Assembly (NCBI GenBank): GCA_965112735.1
Contig: OZ218960.1
Coordinates: forward strand, 2,108,001 to 2,172,000
Source of the DNA: Phaeosaccion multiseriatum
Taxonomy: Eukaryota; Ochrophyta, other classes
Reading direction: 5' to 3'
DNA length: 64,000 bases
The position numbers were made by a program, and so were the translations under genes. Numbering within the stretch: the first letter of the stretch is position 1; every line of letters begins with the position of its first letter. Below the pieces are notes generated by a model. It saw only the letters and a list, made by a program, of their open reading frames with translations. It made no database searches and had not been told where the DNA came from. Below are positions 31,861 through 43,622 of the stretch, in pieces.

Positions 31861-33931
31861 ATGCAACTCGTATGCCGCTTGGCCATGTCGAAATCGGCAG
31901 CGGCAGTAGCAGCGGTGGCGGCGACGAGGGTTGTCCCAGTCGCAGGAGCAGTGGCCAAAGGTGGGGTGAAGCGCGGCCTCTCGAAGTCCCGCGCTCCCGC
32001 CCACCAGGTGAAAGTCCTCGCCCCGTCCGACGTAGGCGGTCGCAAAGCCGCGCTAGCCATTGCGATCAAACAAGTAGAGGGATCTCACGGGAAAGGAAGC
32101 ATCATGAAGCTCGGGTCGAAAAAGGCTGTGACCGGGGCGGATGTGATCCCAACAGGAAGTCTGGCTCTGGATCACGCCCTGGGCACGGGAGGTCTTCCTC
32201 GAGGTACGTACTCCCTTCCTCTCTCTCTCCCTCTCTCGCTCTTGCTCTCTCCCTCTCTCCCTCTCTCCCTCCCTCCCTCCCTCCCTCTCTCTCTCTCTCT
32301 CTCAATCTCTATCTCTTTCTCTCCCTCTCCCTCTCTCTGTGTGTCCCTATCTCTGTCTCTGTCTCTCTCTGTCTCTCTGCCTGATGTGGTGCTCCAAATT
32401 GTATACCTACCCCTCCCCGAGCAGGACGCGTGGTGGAAGTGTACGGAATGGAGAGTTGTGGTAAAACCACAGTGGCCCTGCACGTTATAGCAGAGTGCCA
32501 ACGGCTAGGGGGCACTGCAGTTTTCATCGACGCGGAGCATGCACTTGATCCTGCGTACGCCAAGTGAGTAGGCTCTGCTTCCTTTTCATCATCTTTTTCC
32601 CAACCATTCTCTCGCAGCGAAAGATTCCAGCTTGACCTTACGCCCTCCGAACGCGCTTCTAGGTCTGTGGGTGTATCCGTTAAGGACATGTACATATCTC
32701 AGCCAGACAGCGGCGAGCAAGCTTTGGACATTGTGGAGACCCTGGTGCGGTCTGGGAGTGTAGACTGCATCGTGATCGACTCCGTAGCAGCCTTAGTGCC
32801 AAGAGCGGAGCTTGACGGGGAAATGGGAGACCACCACATCGCCCTGCAGGTTGGAGAGTTCGAAAGGCGGACAGAGAGGCGAAAGCCGCCCCGTAAGCCA
32901 CTAACCGAGCTTCTTACTAACCCTGCAAACAGGCCCGCCTCATGAGCCAGGCAATGCGAAAGCTCACTTCAGTGCTCGCCAAGACGAAATGCCTGTGCAT
33001 CTTCATCAATCAAATTCGGCAAAAGGTTGGGGTCGTCTTTGGGAATCCAGACGTCACTACGGGAGGGAATGCTCTCCGATTTTATTCCTCTGTGCGCCTG
33101 GAGGTCAGGAAGGGGCAGCAGATCAAGAAGGACGGGAATCCAATCGGAAACGAGGTAAGCCTGTCCGGTGCCTAGTCTTTCCTTTATTTCATCTCATCCG
33201 GGTGCCCTGCCCTCCCGCTACTGCTGCTCTGCATGGACCAGTGTCGTATCAAGGTTGCCAAGAACAAGCTTGCCCCGCCCTTTCAGTGGGGGGAAGTCGA
33301 CATGCTCTACGGCTCCGGTATGAACCCCTTTCCCAATCCCTTTCACTCATCAGGCGATCACAGAGGCAAAACCCTTTCTCACTTTAATGTGACTACACAA
33401 CCCCTGCATGTCTACTGTGCCACAGGTTTCGATAGGGTCGGAGAGCTCATCGATCTGGGAGTACAAACAGGTGAGTGGTGAACATCCCGCTATTCATAGA
33501 AGGCGCTTCTGAGTCCTCTCCCCCCTTCCCCCAAACGAAAGGCCTCGTCAAGAAAAGTGGAGCATGGTTTAGTTTGTCCGACGGCCTTGATGTCACAGGG
33601 ACAGAGTTAAGCGGCAAGGGAGCGGCGCAAGTATCTAAAGACGGCGTCACTCTTGTGGGACAGGGGAAATCCAAGTCCAGAGACTTTATCCTAGAACATC
33701 CCAAGCTTAGGGAGAGGCTGGAAACAACCATCAAGGTACGTGGCCTTGTGGGGGGGCAATCAAAGGCTGTGGTGCTGCTGCGGATGGGCTCACCGACAAT
33801 ACCCTTCACCCCCCAATGCGCAGGCAAGGCTGCAGACAGCGGCGGAGGTGGACGATGAGGATCTTGTTGGAGGCATCCAAGCCGAGCCTGATCTCCCTCC
33901 GACTGAGGAGGAGGGAACCGCCACAGCGTGA
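31861..33931 (+). CDS. Bacterial-type RecA recombinase, organelle-targeted
   Basis: Eight exons: 31861-32203, 32425-32563, 32663-32849, 32933-33154, 33242-33317, 33426-33470, 33542-33735, 33824-33931; 437 residues. About 70 N-terminal residues are basic and Ala/Val/Ser-rich, like a transit peptide, with no signal-peptide-plus-Phe plastid motif, so a mitochondrial location is the better guess. The core has [20 protein letters not shown], Walker [10 protein letters not shown] (residues 122-130; bacterial GPESSGKTT), [23 protein letters not shown], Walker [34 protein letters not shown] and [13 protein letters not shown]. An acidic tail follows. Role: strand exchange in organellar DNA repair. Its stop is 20 bp from that of DYNC2LI1. 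Confidence 0.95.
32213..32392 (+). repeat. CT/CCCT microsatellite in RecA intron 1
   Basis: Nearly pure pyrimidine with CTCTCT, CCCT and CTGT runs inside the first RecA intron (32204-32424). Confidence 0.85.
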
Positions 33932-33951
33932 TTGCAAGCCTAACATAAATA

Positions 33952-35486
33952 TCACCTCTTTACTCTCTTCTTTACGGTTGTCCTCTCCTTTCTATAGCGT
34001 CGTAGATTGTCCTCTGTTTGAGCTCTGACATCGTCCACAGCTGCTTCTGCGTAGGTGCTGCTACTCATCTCCTCTGCTTCCCTGTCTTTCTCCCTAGCCG
34101 AATCACTTTCTGCTGCTGGCCCGAAAAAGTACTCGATTTCCTGCTGCCACACCGCGACAGCCCCGTCCGCCACACTGCCATTGCTGCCCAAGAAATCCGC
34201 CGCGGTGGTGTTCCCCGGCGTTGCCTTCAAAATGCTTTCAAAAGTGTCTGCTCCAGCCGGAATGACGATGGGCTTCTCGGGATTGACCTCCATTATGCGC
34301 TTGGATACCGACGCAGAGGACTTGAACAAGTGCTTGTTCAGAAAGAGACGACACTGCGCGCAACATGGACAGAAGAAAGGAGCAGAGAGGGTTAGTGCGC
34401 TTGTTCGTGGGGGGACAATGAGGAACACGAGAACGATGTGCTCACCGTGTCTCTGTGCTGCTTCTCTCTCGAGCAGCAGAAGACCAGGGATGCGCCATTC
34501 AAATGGGCGACAAAGCGAAGGGCCTGGGCCACCACCTTGCGCTTCACACTGTCCTGGTCCCTGAACATATCGTACTTATTGGCTATAATGACCTGCGGTC
34601 CGAGAGAGAGAGAAGAGAAGTTAGCGCTTGACGTTGTGCCAGAGATCACTCGTTCGTACGCACCAAAGGGACGGGGCAAGGTTTGATCGAACGCAAATCA
34701 GGGTGGTCTCTCCCGAACTTTGCGTACGTCTTGCGTTTGAGCTTCTCGCCAAAGGTTGGATCGGCTTTGCTCAGGTCTCTCAAGCAAGCCTTGACACATA
34801 TCTTAATCTGTTCCGTCCAAGCCTGCAGCGCGGGAACGGTCTCGCTGGGCCGGCTCAAGTCCAGCACGACCACATACGTGGCATTCTCAAACGTGGACGG
34901 TGTCATTGTAATACTCAGCAATTGGCTGACCTGGGTGCCAAAGAAGCGCAAAGTCGAGATAGCATTTCATAAGCACCTTCCACCACCACGCCCCCCCCAA
35001 CAACATAAAGCACCCTCACCTCCTCTGACCCCGGGCTGCCCAATCCGCCAAGCTCCCAAATGTGAGCAATATCCTTGGGACCGAGGCTACTACCAGCGCC
35101 ATTGCCGCTCTTTCGCGCAAACACATAGTCCAGTGCTGCGGTAGGTTTGGGGGTCACATCGTCTGCAGCGGAACCAGACCAAGAGGCAACAAGGGCCTTC
35201 GTATCAGTCTCCCTCCACAGCCCAAGCCGCTACAAGTACACTCACCCCTGTTCGGGTTTAAGTACGCGTTGAGGACGCTCGACTTGCCGGCCGATGACTG
35301 CCCGACGACGACCGCATGCGACTCAGAGGCTTGCGGAACAGTCACAGCTGGCGCTGCTTCCGCGCCTCCCTCCCCCACGTCGTCTTCGCCCGCCGCTGCT
35401 GGAGAAGTTTTCTGATTCACGTCCTTCGCAGGCGTCGGGAATATCTCCCGCGTCAGTCTCACCCAAATGTCCTCTACATCACCCAT
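33952..35486 (-). CDS. DYNC2LI1: Cytoplasmic dynein-2 light intermediate chain (IFT dynein, D1bLIC)
   Basis: Five exons (35486-35246, 35162-35020, 34930-34664, 34592-34446, 34353-33952), 399 residues. A Ras-like fold carries a P-loop GQSSAGKSS at residues 62-70. The next exon has [18 protein letters not shown] and [11 protein letters not shown], the signature that separates dynein-2 from dynein-1 light intermediate chains. Then [36 protein letters not shown] rebuilt at a phase-0 junction, and [13 protein letters not shown]. The C-terminal exon is less conserved, with basic ends. Family knowledge: this chain stabilises the dynein-2 motor for retrograde intraflagellar transport. It is divergent from SF-assemblin. 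Confidence 0.92.
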
Positions 35487-35679
35487 AACCAACTATACTA
35501 CGAAAGTACTTCGAAGTATAAAGTAGTAGGAGAGAGGGGTGTAACGGTTTTCGTAGAGTACTCACTGACTTATGGGGTTTCGACACTGCTTCTTGCCCAA
35601 AGAGAGAGGAGGGAGAGGGAGAGAAAAAAGGCCTTTTTTGTTGTCGGTAGAAAATCCCCTCCTAAGGAGTACGGGGCCG
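35487..35679. promoter_or_regulatory. Shared divergent promoter of two flagellar genes
   Basis: 193 bp between the ATGs of DYNC2LI1 (-) and SF-assemblin (+). It contains a short near-palindromic TACGAAAGTACTTCGAAGTA at 35499-35518, which could be an operator-like site for both genes. Confidence 0.5.
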
Positions 35680-36792
35680 ATGAGTAGTACGCGGGAGGGT
35701 GTTGCGGAGGGGAAGCAGGGGGGAGAGGAGGAGGCCAACAACTTGAAGGCTCGCCTCACCAGCATCAATGAAAACTTCCAAACATTTGAAACAGAAATGA
35801 AGGTACTGAAGGGGAGGAGGGAGGGGGGAGGTGGGCTTGCTATCTAAACAAACCCCAATACGTGGTCGCAGGTTGGAACTCGGCAACGCCGAGAAAAAGA
35901 CGAGCACCGAATTGCAGAGCTGACCAACGAGCTGGGGCGCTTGGAGCTAACGCTCAATACGGAGATCAAAAGACGAGTAGAAATGAACAAGTCTGTTCAA
36001 ACGGTGAGTGGGCTGCTGAGTGTCTCGGTGGGCAGCTGCTGTTGTTTGATGACCTGCCTTTGTCTCCACCCGCACAGTGGGCCGAAAAGGAGATTGAGAG
36101 AGTGGTGGCAACCTTTGGGCAACTTGTACGGAACCGTAGCGATGCCATCAGCGGGCGGCTGGGCGATATAGTTGCCACTATCAAGGCCCTGGAAGAGAAG
36201 GTGCGCGGAAAGGAGGGAGCATCGTAGGCGAGATGCAGAAAGTAACTCTGAGAGTGGTGGTGCTCCTTTCCCGAATCACAGTGCGAAAGCGAAATGGCGA
36301 AAATCCCGGTCGATATCGAGCGCAGGGGAGCAGAGCTGACAGCCATGCTGCTGTCCTTCGAGGCCAAGTTCGAGGAGGAGCGCAAGGGGCGGCTTGAGAG
36401 GGAGGGGAGGATTTTGAAGCAGCTGGTGGATCACGAGCAAGAAGTGGCGCAAAATTTCGACTCAGAGCGGACCAGCAGGTGAGCCCCAAGAACTGAGGTG
36501 GTGTTGGTTGAACTCACTCAAGCCCATACGACCCTCCCCCCACACCCTCCCACATAGGGAAGCAACGTATGCTGATATACGGCGCGTGCTGGAAGAGAGT
36601 ATCCGCTCTCGAATCAAGGGGGACGAGAACTTCCAAGCCTTTGTCGCAGAGGAGATGGCAAGTTTGAAAAACGCCATCACTCTGGAGCGGCAAAATCGAG
36701 AGAGAGAGGACGACGAGATTGTAGATGCCCTTAATCGTTACACAAGCAAACTTCAGTCAAGCCTGAAGATTATAAATAGCTCGGAGACATAA
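35680..36792 (+). CDS. SF-assemblin, striated flagellar root fibre protein
   Basis: Exons 35680-35802, 35872-36003, 36078-36200, 36282-36478 and 36558-36792 encode 269 residues, the usual size. After a short head (MSSTREGVAEGKQGGEEEAN) the protein is one continuous coiled coil: LTSINENFQTFETEMKVGTR, TNELGRLELTLNTEIKRRVE, AEKEIERVVATFGQLV, then RILKQLVDHEQEVAQNFDSE, FQAFVAEEMASLKNAITLER and DDEIVDALNRYTSKLQSSLK, all typical of SF-assemblin/β-giardin. These proteins form 2-nm filaments of the fibres anchoring basal bodies. The first three junctions are phase 0 and the last is phase 2. Confidence 0.93.
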
Positions 36793-36817
36793 TAACAAAA
36801 CTTGTACCTAATCTGCT

Positions 36818-39165
36818 TTATGTACTTCGAACTCGCGCGCGAACCCTCGTTCTACCAGCTCGTGCAGAGTTAGTGGCCGGCAGCGCTACCGCACAGCTTG
36901 GGGCGGGGTCGACTGCCTGCGTCTTCTTCTTCTCTCCCTCGTGTGGGGCGAGGAGCAAGCCATTGAGGCGGGCCAAAGAGGCCATGAGCTGGTCCTCTGT
37001 GGCCTCACTCACCTCCTCTGTGCTCGGCTGTCGGGGGTGGTTGCCTTCCAAAGCCGCTCCAAAGTTCTTGGAAAAGGCTTCTGCGGGAAGCGGTGCGGCA
37101 TCGAAGTTGGCCAAGAGCTTGGTACCCCAAACGTCGACGGATTGCCGACTTGCCCTGTGACGCGGTGCTGCTGCTGCTCCTCCTCCTCCTCCTCCTCCTC
37201 CTCCTCCTCCTCCGCGCTCTTTAAATTGAGGGTAGGGAATGAGCGCAGCAGCACCCCCTGCTTCTCGTTGTTGCTGTTTGCCTTTTCGCCGCCGCGTTGC
37301 ACCCCTCGCCAGAGCTTTCACCTTCAGGTCCTCGGCAAACTTCTTCTTCTTCTCTCGCAGCAGCCGCCGCTGCCTGTCAGCCGCAGACTCATGTCCTATC
37401 CCCCAAGCACTGCGCTCTGCCAGCTTCCCAACGGTACTCACGCCTGGGCTGCTTGCGCCTTGGTGCTTCTTTGCATTTTGCTGCTGACGCTTGCGCAAGG
37501 CCGCTAAGTAACCTGGACGGGGAGAGCCGAGGTGAGGGGCGCGAACCGGAACCCGCAATCGCCCCCAACCCCCAAGCAGCAGGTGACATACCTTCTCTAC
37601 TGCTGCTGCTGTTCGTCAGCCCCGACAGGTCGGACACATGTGTACGCATCGATGACCGGGTATAGTAGGACCTCTCGTCCATGGTGCATGCCTGCGAGAT
37701 GGAAACATCACAGGCAGAAGCTGTGATACTGCAGAACACTCAACGAAGGAGATGAAGCAAGTCTGGCCTACCTCTGTGACAGGGGTCATCACGATATGAC
37801 TACCCCCCCTCAGCCCTCCACATGTTCTTGGGGATGGAGGCAGCTTTGGGGGTAGTGGCTTGCTCTGGCCTGGTGTACTCGTGTGGGGAGGTTGTCGCAC
37901 AGGTGAAGCAGGAGGTGGACTCGCTCGGCGCATCCTCGAATTGGGCTTCGCAAGGGGGGCGCCGTCATCCTGAGACTCCAGTAAGGGGCTGCTACTCCCG
38001 CCCAGTGGCCTGCGTAGCATAGTATCAGACATGCTTGCATGAGACAAATGATGGGGGAAAGCTTTGTCACAGAGATCAATCACATGACAATACTTACAGT
38101 TGAGCTTCAAGCTGCTGATTCTTTGTCATGGACAAGTCGAGGCTGTCCATCAAGTCGGAGTTCTCGGAGTCTCTATTCCACGCCTTCTCTGCCTCAATCT
38201 CCTCTGCAAGGATGGGCCCACATTCGTCTGCTTGGAGCGTAAACAGATTGGCGGCTGCTTTCTGAGACTGGAGAGGGGAAGGCTGCTCGGAACGCTGAGT
38301 CATAATACCCTTCTCCTCCTCGACCTCCCTCTCTTCCTCCTTTTCAGCTCCCTGAGTCGCTTCCGAAATGGCCAGAGCTGGTCGGAGCCTTTTCTCATCC
38401 ACGCGCGGTTGTTGATCAACCTCCTCTGTCCACCGCTGCATCAATGAATCCGTTGAAAACTCCCCCGTATTTACAACTTGCTCCGGAGCACTCGAGTCGG
38501 GTAGCAGCTCCTGCGGTTTCTCCTCAGTCTTGCCTTCGACGGCACCCTTTCCACACCACCTCTCTTTAATCGCCCATAAGTCTGGGGGAAGGTTCGTCCA
38601 CTCCTGCGCGAAGACTACCTCATCCGTGGATTCGGGCACTTCTATTGTAGTACCTCCTGTAGCAGGAGGGCTTGGCGGGGACGTGCTGTACGCCAGCTCC
38701 TTGCCCTGGAAGTGAGGCGGAGATGATACAAGACAGGCCACGACTCCTTCCTGGGACGCGCGGTCTGACTGCCTCTCTCGCACCACGCTCTTTCGCACGT
38801 GCCGGACGTGGTCACGTCTAAACTGGTACTCCTGATGGGGCAGAGAGAGAGAGAGAGGCATGAAGACTATGCAAGGGAGTTGGAAAAGGGCTGTCGTCAC
38901 CCCTCGCGCATCACCCCTACCTCTATCCTCCTCGTCTTTTTCTTCTCCGCGGCCAATTTCTGCAAGACTGCTCTCCTCTCCTGCACTCTGTCGGCACACA
39001 AGGGTCAAGGGTTAGAGGGGAGCGAAGACAATTTAGAGATTTCTCTTCTCCTTCCTACCTCCTCCTCTTCAGACTGTCTCTTCTAGCTGGCTCATTCCGC
39101 CTCTGTTCCTCTACTGCCGTCCACCGCTCGAGGGCGAGAGGCGTCTGTTTCGTTCGAGCCAACAT
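36818..39165 (-). CDS. Unknown 654-residue protein, low complexity with charged helices
   Basis: Six exons (39165-39059, 38987-38921, 38831-38098, 38033-37772, 37691-37592, 37512-36818), all in agreement on phase. The start MLARTKQTPLALERWTAVEE and second exon VQERRAVLQKLAAEKKKTRR form a charged helix. Exon 3 contains EYQFRRDHVRHVRKSVVRER and an acidic Glu/Gln-rich part. Exons 4-5 are Pro/Ser-rich (RRASPPPASPVRQPPH) with TMDERSYYTRSSMRTHVSDL. The last exon has YLAALRKRQQQNAKKHQ, KKKKFAEDLKVKALARGATR, a Gly run of about 12 and VDVWGTKLLANFDAAPLPAE. No known domain is visible. It is tail to tail with SF-assemblin (25 bp). Neighbouring flagellar genes make a cytoskeletal role conceivable but unproven. 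Confidence 0.7.
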
Positions 39166-39288
39166 GGGGCTTCACGATTTTTTTGTTCTCTCTCTCCCTC
39201 TCTCATCAACGGTTAACTTGGGTCGGCGGAGGCCCAAAACCACGCAGATGGGATGGCACCTCACATATTATTCCCCTGCTGGTAGAGG

Positions 39289-39948
39289 ATGGAGGGAGCA
39301 GTTGTCCAGCTTCAAGATGGATATACTGTGCGTGTGGCTGAGCTTGACAGGCTACTTGAATGCCTGGATGCGACTCTGGTGGTGGTGGGGGAGCACGGAC
39401 AAGCGAAAGGGAGCCAAGCTCGCATAGACTGGAACGCCGTATCGGCGGGGCTCATGGCAGTCGGCCAGGACTGGGGGCCAGCATTGTGTCAGGGGATGTG
39501 GAAGATGATGGCCTATGCTGACGTGGGTGCTTCAGTAGATGCATTGAAGGCGAAAGCGAAGGCGAAGGATGTCGGCGGCAACGGCTGGATGCCGCCTCTG
39601 CTGCTGCTTCCAGATAGTGACGACGAGGATATCAATGGGCCTCCTGCCACGAGTTTGAGGAGGACCCATGTCAACAAGAAGGCACGGAAATGTGGGAATT
39701 CTACGCTTGGAACAGCGTGTAAAGGGCCGGGCCTCAACGTGTCACCTCCGCCGGACAGCATGGATATCTCCGATGCTCCGAGACTACTTAGCGGAGCCAT
39801 CTCTAAAAAGGTTCCTCGGAACGCAGGCAGCGGTAGCAGCAGCGACAACGACAGATCGCTCAGAACAGAGGGGACGGCAACATCCTTGAGCACCTTTGGG
39901 TACGGCGTCAACTCTGGTTCACAGGCGGAAGGGCCCGCTCCGGTTTAG
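39289..39948 (+). CDS. Unknown 219-residue protein with possible SANT-like helix
   Basis: Intronless frame starting MEGAVVQLQDGYTVRVAELD. Residues 45-80 (RIDWNAVSAGLMAVGQDWGP then ALCQGMWKMMAYADV) recall one Myb/SANT repeat, with Trp residues at regular spacing, but no second repeat is present. The remainder is Ser/Pro-rich with a small basic patch (VNKKARKCG) that could be a nuclear signal. It is divergent from the unknown gene at 36818-39165, 123 bp between ATGs. A DNA-binding role is inference only. Confidence 0.55.
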   Translation: MEGAVVQLQDGYTVRVAELDRLLECLDATLVVVGEHGQAKGSQARIDWNAVSAGLMAVGQDWGPALCQGMWKMMAYADVGASVDALKAKAKAKDVGGNGWMPPLLLLPDSDDEDINGPPATSLRRTHVNKKARKCGNSTLGTACKGPGLNVSPPPDSMDISDAPRLLSGAISKKVPRNAGSGSSSDNDRSLRTEGTATSLSTFGYGVNSGSQAEGPAPV

Positions 39949-40747
39949 TTGAGAGGTGGAGACCCTTAAGTTGGGTCAATGGACGCTGTTCTGTGCCCAG
40001 CGAGAATTAAGAGAAACACCAGGGCAATGTCGTCCACTTGCGGTGCTCTTTAGGGGCCTCGGCGGCATGCAGCGTTTGTAGCTACGCTTTCAGGCTGCAC
40101 AGGCTTTGTGGAAAGTTCGCAGGCGTCTGGGGCCTGACCCCGAAGCTCGCACGAGATGGAGAGGCTTCGCCGCCTGCAAGCCCTCGGTGCTTTCCCTTCC
40201 TTCCGATGCCGGTCCATTACAACACTGGTGAAGTCATGCTGGCCGAGTGTGTTTGTGACGGTGATGGTGACTGAGGAGACCGAGGCAAAGATTGACGCTC
40301 ACAAGACGCTGACAAGTGACTACGGTCGTCGAAACTTCCTGGGCAAAGCCACTGCTCCCCAGCCTCGACGCCTGCTTTTCGCTCGGAGTAGGCTTTGGTG
40401 CTGCCCCCTTTGGTTGCTCTGCCCATACGTGGCACCTCCGCAGCCTCCCGGTAGCGATTGGGCCCAAGGGCAAGGGCAGGAGTGTCGCAGGAATTATCGG
40501 GGAAGTGTGCGTGAGCGAGAATATCCTCAGAATATCCTACTGCAGCTTAAAAGCGCAATTACTTTCTAAGGGTGCGTGGCCCAGCAATGAAAGATATGTA
40601 TGCATCGCCCAACGCGCTTGGCTATCTCGTCACAACGCACGTCAATCGATCCAGAGTCCTTTGACTTCAACATGGGACATGAATGACCATGAGCACACGA
40701 AGCCCTCAATCGCTGCTGACATGCCATGCTCACCTCCGACCCACCAA
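39949..40747. other. Intergenic, no supported gene
   Basis: About 800 bp between two convergent stops. A plus-strand frame at 40316-40813 (166 codons) overlaps the end of the SAPS gene, has no domain and is not called. Nothing structural stands out. Confidence 0.45.
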
Positions 40748-43622
40748 CTAATCGGCCGCCGCATCATTCGGTTGTGGGGCCTCGTCTGCTGGTGGTGGGG
40801 GGGGTGGGGCTGAGAAATTCGCAAACTCGGCAAAATCGAGTTGGTTGCCCGGTGTTGAGGTTGCGAACAAATCTTCCTCAGCCGGCATACCGAACAAGTC
40901 CTGCTGCGCACTCAAGTTTCCCCCTGGGAGCTCATCGACTGCTGAGTCCTCGTGGAGCTGCTGCTGCAGCTGCTGCTGGTCAAAATCTGGAAAGCTGCTG
41001 CCCCATGAGCCCCCCCCGTCTTCTTCTAAATCTCCTGCAGGCTCACCATCGCGCGAGGGTATAGGGAATCCCCCCAGAGGATTGGACTGAAGGGCAGTCA
41101 TTTCTGCGAGCGCGCCTATGCAAAAAGCTTGCCACCTCTCAACGCAATCGCCCTCGTCGATGAGTCTTTTCACTAGACTCGAAGAGGTAGCCGTGGCAGG
41201 CGCAGCCACACGTTCCCCTTCTCCATCTCCTTCTTTCTCCACTGCATCCTCGCTGCTGCTGCTGCTGCTGCTGCTGCTTGCCTCCTGAGCTGTTAGCACT
41301 GCCTGACAGATCAGGAGGACATGTCCCATGTAGCCCATACGCCTGGACTGCCTATCACCTTCATCGGCGGCCCTTTTCGCCGCTTGACTAGAGTCTACCA
41401 ACTCCAGCAGGCGCTGCACGAGCTTGCAATCAGTCAGCAAGTGCTCCTGGAGCAGCCCTCGAGATGCATCTTCCAGCACCATGGTGAGCATGGCGCACAC
41501 CGACTGATGCAAGAGAGTCGCCGCTCGGAACTTGGGCACAAGGCTCAAGCAGAGATCGAGAGCTTCTTCCTTCTTCAATGCAGCGTCCATCACTGCATGG
41601 TCGAGCCGGATTAATGACTCGATAAATTGAACTCCCTTCGGTCAAGAGGAGAAGACGGAGAATACGAACATGAGTGACTGAGTTCAGCGCTTTGTTTCGA
41701 ACACTTGTGCTCCGTTACCTGCAGGCAGAGTTTCCCCATTCGCGGCGCCTGCTCTCGTATTTGTGCGGGGAATGTGTCGTTCGTTTGCAGTCTCCGTCGT
41801 AAACTAGTGCAGATCGATGGCACGAGCCCAGACAGATGCCTTGTGAGAGAGGCGGCATATGCATGAGAGCGAAGTGGTTGGAGAGAGTTCGTTAGCGAGA
41901 GACGTTCGTGTTTGTTAGGGGTAAGTTCGTCCGTTACACGCACCTCACAAACAGATCATTATCAACATTCGGGACTGCGCTGAGCACCGCATCGGCTCCC
42001 TGGTCGAGAAGATCACTCCCTCCGGTGAGCGGCTGATCTTGAGGTGAGAGCCTACCGAGCATGGCGCCCTGTGTGGGGGCGAAACAAAGGGTTGGATCTC
42101 TCAACACGTACAGGTCTCCTCCCCCCCCTCTCGAACCAACCAGTATTTGAAAGGCTCCGATGGTCGTGTCTTCCTTTGTTGTACCCAAAACCAGATCGTC
42201 TCCCTCGTCCCCCGCCATGTGCTCCACTGTGGCCGCCGCTCCCACCAGAATGCGTGTAACCTCATCTGAAAACATGCTGGTCAGGAACGCAGACTCCGCA
42301 CTGGACTGGCCTATCAGCTTGAGGAGGAGCTCTGCCGTGTGGCTGGCGTAGAGCACATCTCCGCTCTTCTCCGAGCGAGAGGTGCCGCCTGACAGAGCCG
42401 CAACCAAAGCCTGCGGTCGATGGGTCGAAAAGGAAATGGTTAATCTTTCATGTCAAGGCGAAAAACAAGGAGATGGGCATCGCCGACGACACCTCTCTCA
42501 CCATTAGCACATTTCTATCCTCCCCCCACGAGCACCACGACGAGAGTTCCTCCTCCCCGTCCTCCTCCCCGCCTGTGTCTGCCCCTTCCACAGAAGTCTC
42601 TGAGAACATGTTCCACGTGGGCGTTTCAACCTCCTGGAGAGAAGCGAACTTGGGTAGAAGGAGACGCTTCGCCACCTGAGAGGGACCCCAAGCAGGCAAG
42701 GTGTCGGAAATGGAGAGCGAGAAGACAGAGGCAGTACTGTGCTGCGTGCGTACCTGCATGGTGCTGAAGTTGCCAAGGTGCACCAGGAATCGCTCAAAGA
42801 GGGGCATGCCCTCGCCATTGATGAATGTACACAGATGAGCGCACTTGTGCTTCAGCAGTAGCGAAACCACCTGGGGGGGGGAGGGAGATGTACCAGCAAT
42901 CCTCGTTTCAATACTCCATGCCGGTCGGAGGGAGAGCCTAGCCAACTCTCTCGCCCACAAACCTTCTCAAAATAGCCAGCCGCTCGCACATCAACGTCGC
43001 CTTCCAAGTACACCAGCGAAAACAGCTTGTGCATCCACGCTGCCCCATGATCGGCACCTGCAGTGATGGCGTTCAAAATCTCCGGCACTTCGCAGCAAAA
43101 AATTTCGCAGGACATGTACGGGTACCTTTGCGAAGAGAGAGCAGTAGCGTGAGAAGAGAGAGATGGGGAGGGGGGAGGGGTGAGAGAGAGAGAGAGGACG
43201 GGCAACGCAGAGAGAGCGCGAGAGAGGCAGAGAGGCACCGCTTGGCAGCACATCATTTGCACAGCACAGCATACTCACTTGAAGGTACGATTGTCGCCAG
43301 CGTCGCTGTCAGGGGTCGAGATGATGTACCCAACCAGCTCCAGCAAGGTTTCAGGTTGGCAGAGACTGTTCACAAAGGGCAGGTATAACGACGTCACAAT
43401 ACATCAAGCACCTCCATAATCCGCTTCCGCATTAACTCACAATGAAATGAGCTTGTCGTTGAGGCTCTTCACCTCCTGCAAGACTTCATCTTCTTCCAGC
43501 AGCTCCGCCAAAGTAAAGCTCTCCTTGTCTAAAATTTCGTTGAGCTGGCTCGCGAACGAAAATCCGTTGTTGGTCCATATGTCCCCCCCAAAGCCTGACA
43601 GAGAGGACGCAAACAGGGACAT
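40748..43622 (-). CDS. SAPS-domain regulatory subunit of protein phosphatase 6
   Basis: Seven exons: 43622-43441, 43365-43279, 43125-42963, 42870-42754, 42675-42502, 42410-41949, 41635-40748; about 690 residues. Family landmarks are clear: DKESFTLAELLEEDEVLQEV, NDKLISFLCQPETLLELVGY rebuilt over a phase-2 junction, FKYPYMSCEIFCCEVPEI, HKLFSLVYLEG, SLLLKHKCAHLCTFINGEGM, HTAELLLKLIGQSSAESAFL and RDPTLCFAPTQGAMLGRLSP, and in the last exon RMGYMGHVLLICQAVL and VERWQAFCIGALAEMTALQS. The C-terminus is acidic with Gln and Pro runs (FDQQQLQQQLHEDSA). The last junction is uncertain: acceptor 41637-41636, or a nearby alternative. Role: SAPS proteins bind and direct PP6 catalytic subunit. An earlier in-frame start at 43679 is possible. 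Confidence 0.88.

Noticed and set aside
40316-40813. Plus-strand frame of 166 codons
   Set aside because: Overlaps the 3' end of the SAPS gene and has no recognisable feature.
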